This document shows positions 22,402-23,849 of a DNA stretch of 23,849 nt, piece after piece. This stretch comes from JAVKDP01 sp040222185. Lineage in GTDB: Bacteria; Bacteroidota; Rhodothermia; Balneolales; Balneolaceae. The notes below the pieces were generated by a model. It saw only the letters and a program-made list of their open reading frames with translations. It searched no databases and was not told the DNA's origin. The position numbers and the translations under genes were made by a program. Within the stretch, counting starts at the first letter, position 1. Every line of letters starts with the position of its first letter. The stretch is from contig JAVKDP010000084.1 in NCBI GenBank assembly GCA_040222185.1, positions 1-23,849 on the forward strand. Reading direction: 5' to 3'.

Positions 22402-23849
22402 CTACAGCCGTTCCTTTAATCCCTGAATGTCTTGTGGATACCCCAGTATTGAAAGTACATCTCCTGATTGTAGCTTCGTTTTACCCTTTGGAATAATCAG
22501 TTCCCCGTTTCGCTCAATAATTGTTACTAAGCATTCACCGGGTAAATCAATATCCATCAATACCTCTCCTATCCAGACTTCGGATGGGGAGTGCTCCTGT
22601 AATCGGACATGTACAAATCGTTCATCACTTAAGAGTACTTCTTTTAATTCATTCTCCGATCCTGCTCTTTTCCATCGTTCCAGGAATTCTTCTGCTTCAA
22701 TTAATTCTGCCAAATGCCCAATTATTCTCATATGCAGTAAAGGGCGGTTTGCCGGAGAAACCAGGAATATTAATGCATGAGCTGTTTTGGTTTCCTTTCC
22801 TTCTGTGATGAGTATCCCTTCTTTCGACTGAACTGAAACCATTTCAGGAATTAAAGCTTCTTCCATTTGGACATATTTAAAAAATACACCTTCTTTGAGC
22901 TTTGTAAAGTTTTCATCAAGATCAAACAAATCTTCCATCAAAACCTGCTTATCCAGTTTTAATCTATTCGATAATGTAATTGTGGCTTTCATCAGCAGGC
23001 GCTCAAAATTAGACTGCGACCCTGGAACTTGTAGCATAATAGATCGCGCTATCACCTCTTCATAAGTCAACGAAGTATTAACATTTTTCTCGTTAATAAT
23101 AGTCATCAACTCATGTTCAAGAGCTTCGTAACGAAGTTGGCCCAACCTGGCATGAATATGATAAATTGCTCCCTGGCGCTTAACTTTGCCATGTGCATAA
23201 TAGAAGTACCAGCCAATACATAAAATAATCAGCGTTCCGGTTAACCCAACAGCTAACAATCCCATCTCCGCAACCAGCCAAAGAGAAATAATCATACCTG
23301 CTATTTGTACCCAGGGGTAAAATGGAGATTTATAGCCTGGCTTATATGCTTCAATCCTGCTTTCTCTCATCACGATTACAGACAGGTTCAATAAGCAAAA
23401 AAGAAGCAATTGAAATGCACTCGCAAGTTTGGCAAGAGACTCAACATCAAATAATAAAAGTACGCCCGCCATAAAAATTGTAGTAGCAATTACTGCAATA
23501 TGTGGTGTATTAAACTTTCCGATTTTCCCGAAAATGGAATTTAGTAAACCATCTCTGCTCATAGCCAATGGATACCTGGATGCAGACATGATTCCAGCAT
23601 TACCTGTAGAAGCAAAAGCTGCGATTGCTGCAATAACTATCAAAAGAACTCCACTTGAACCAGGAAGAAAGTCCAACATTACTCTTCCCGCATCAGCTAC
23701 TGGTGTGAGGCTCGAAAAGAGATCATCAGCTGGTAAAACCTGCACCATTATATATACACCAACAACAAAAACTACGGAGGCCGTGAGTAGTGACAAAGTC
23801 ATTCCTAAAGGAATTGCTCTATCCGGGTTCTGAACCTCTTCTGATATAC
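22402..23849 (-). CDS. APC-family amino-acid permease with EIIA-like and TrkA-C regulatory tail (5' end cut by window edge)
   Basis: Incomplete at the N-terminus. The frame stays open to the window edge, and the residues before the internal Met at 23802 read ISEEVQNPDRAIPLG, the conserved APC-family loop, so the real start lies outside. The visible membrane part has about six to seven helices, including GNAGIMSASRYPLAMSRDG. The tail of about 270 residues is cytoplasmic. A stretch matching PTS EIIA type-2 domains (from about TLSNRLKL through LERWKRAGSENELKEVLL) comes first. A TrkA-C/RCK_C domain ends the protein (WIGEVLMDIDLPGECLVTII ... GDVLSILG). At the position of the EIIA phospho-histidine (usually IPHAR) the sequence reads FFKYVQ, so it is probably not phosphorylated. 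The transporter likely takes up an amino acid or other cationic solute under control of its tail. Confidence 0.85.
   Translation of the reverse strand, partial: ISEEVQNPDRAIPLGMTLSLLTASVVFVVGVYIMVQVLPADDLFSSLTPVADAGRVMLDFLPGSSGVLLIVIAAIAAFASTGNAGIMSASRYPLAMSRDGLLNSIFGKIGKFNTPHIAVIATTIFMAGVLLLFDVESLAKLASAFQLLLFCLLNLSVIVMRESRIEAYKPGYKSPFYPWVQIAGMIISLWLVAEMGLLAVGLTGTLIILCIGWYFYYAHGKVKRQGAIYHIHARLGQLRYEALEHELMTIINEKNVNTSLTYEEVIARSIMLQVPGSQSNFERLLMKATITLSNRLKLDKQVLMEDLFDLDENFTKLKEGVFFKYVQMEEALIPEMVSVQSKEGILITEGKETKTAHALIFLVSPANRPLLHMRIIGHLAELIEAEEFLERWKRAGSENELKEVLLSDERFVHVRLQEHSPSEVWIGEVLMDIDLPGECLVTIIERNGELIIPKGKTKLQSGDVLSILGYPQDIQGLKERL

Noticed and set aside
22427..22780. Open frames on the opposite strand of the permease, kinase and ptsI genes
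   Set aside because: They are antisense to strongly supported genes, show serine/proline-rich low-complexity translations and match no family.
1..23849. CRISPR arrays, insertion sequences, integrases, phage or toxin-antitoxin genes
   Set aside because: No regularly spaced repeats, terminal inverted repeats, transposase or integrase motifs were found in any gap or frame.

Overview
This 23.8 kb window looks like the chromosome of a free-living, moderately AT-rich Gram-negative member of the FCB group. Bacteroidota or the related Balneolota seem most likely. The reasons are: a beta-propeller/Y_Y_Y sensor kinase typical of that group; mostly absent Shine-Dalgarno sites; a tRNA promoter matching the Bacteroidota form (TTG, 20-nt spacer, TAnnTTTG); a YfhO membrane protein next to a surface-glycan locus; and PTS HPr/enzyme I with no sugar permease in view. 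Taxonomy is an inference; no 16S or marker search was possible.

Left part, minus strand (1-9032). Reading in the direction of transcription from the right: ptsH-ptsI (HPr, enzyme I) ends in a possible terminator. After a 223-bp AT-rich gap comes a tight run: a small glycogen-binding (CBM48/early-set) protein, birA, tilS and hpt. Next is tRNA-Ser(GCT) with its own promoter and an intrinsic terminator. Last is a two-component pair, a propeller sensor kinase and a NarL/LuxR-type response regulator. The tRNA terminator sits right against the kinase start, which raises the question of how the kinase is transcribed.

Centre, plus strand (9180-21066). gatC and a YfhO-type membrane protein are followed by a surface-polysaccharide locus: a thymidylate-kinase-like P-loop kinase, a nucleotidyltransferase-fold protein, an APH-like kinase, a GT4 glycosyltransferase, a NodB-like polysaccharide deacetylase, a second GT4, a sulfotransferase, an FkbM-like methyltransferase and a Wzx-type flippase. 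The genes are packed tightly with several 4-nt start/stop overlaps, and hand counts on single lines suggest lower GC than the flanking housekeeping genes. Together they suggest a short, sulfated and possibly methylated or deacetylated lipid-linked glycan that is flipped across the inner membrane. No Wzy polymerase or Wzz regulator is visible. The kinase/nucleotidyltransferase/kinase trio is the part that matches no pathway I recognise.

Right end (21133-23849). hisS converges on an APC-family amino-acid permease that runs off the window edge. Its cytoplasmic tail carries a PTS EIIA type-2-like domain, apparently without the phospho-histidine, and then a TrkA-C (RCK_C) domain.

No CRISPR array, insertion sequence, integrase, phage gene or rRNA was seen.
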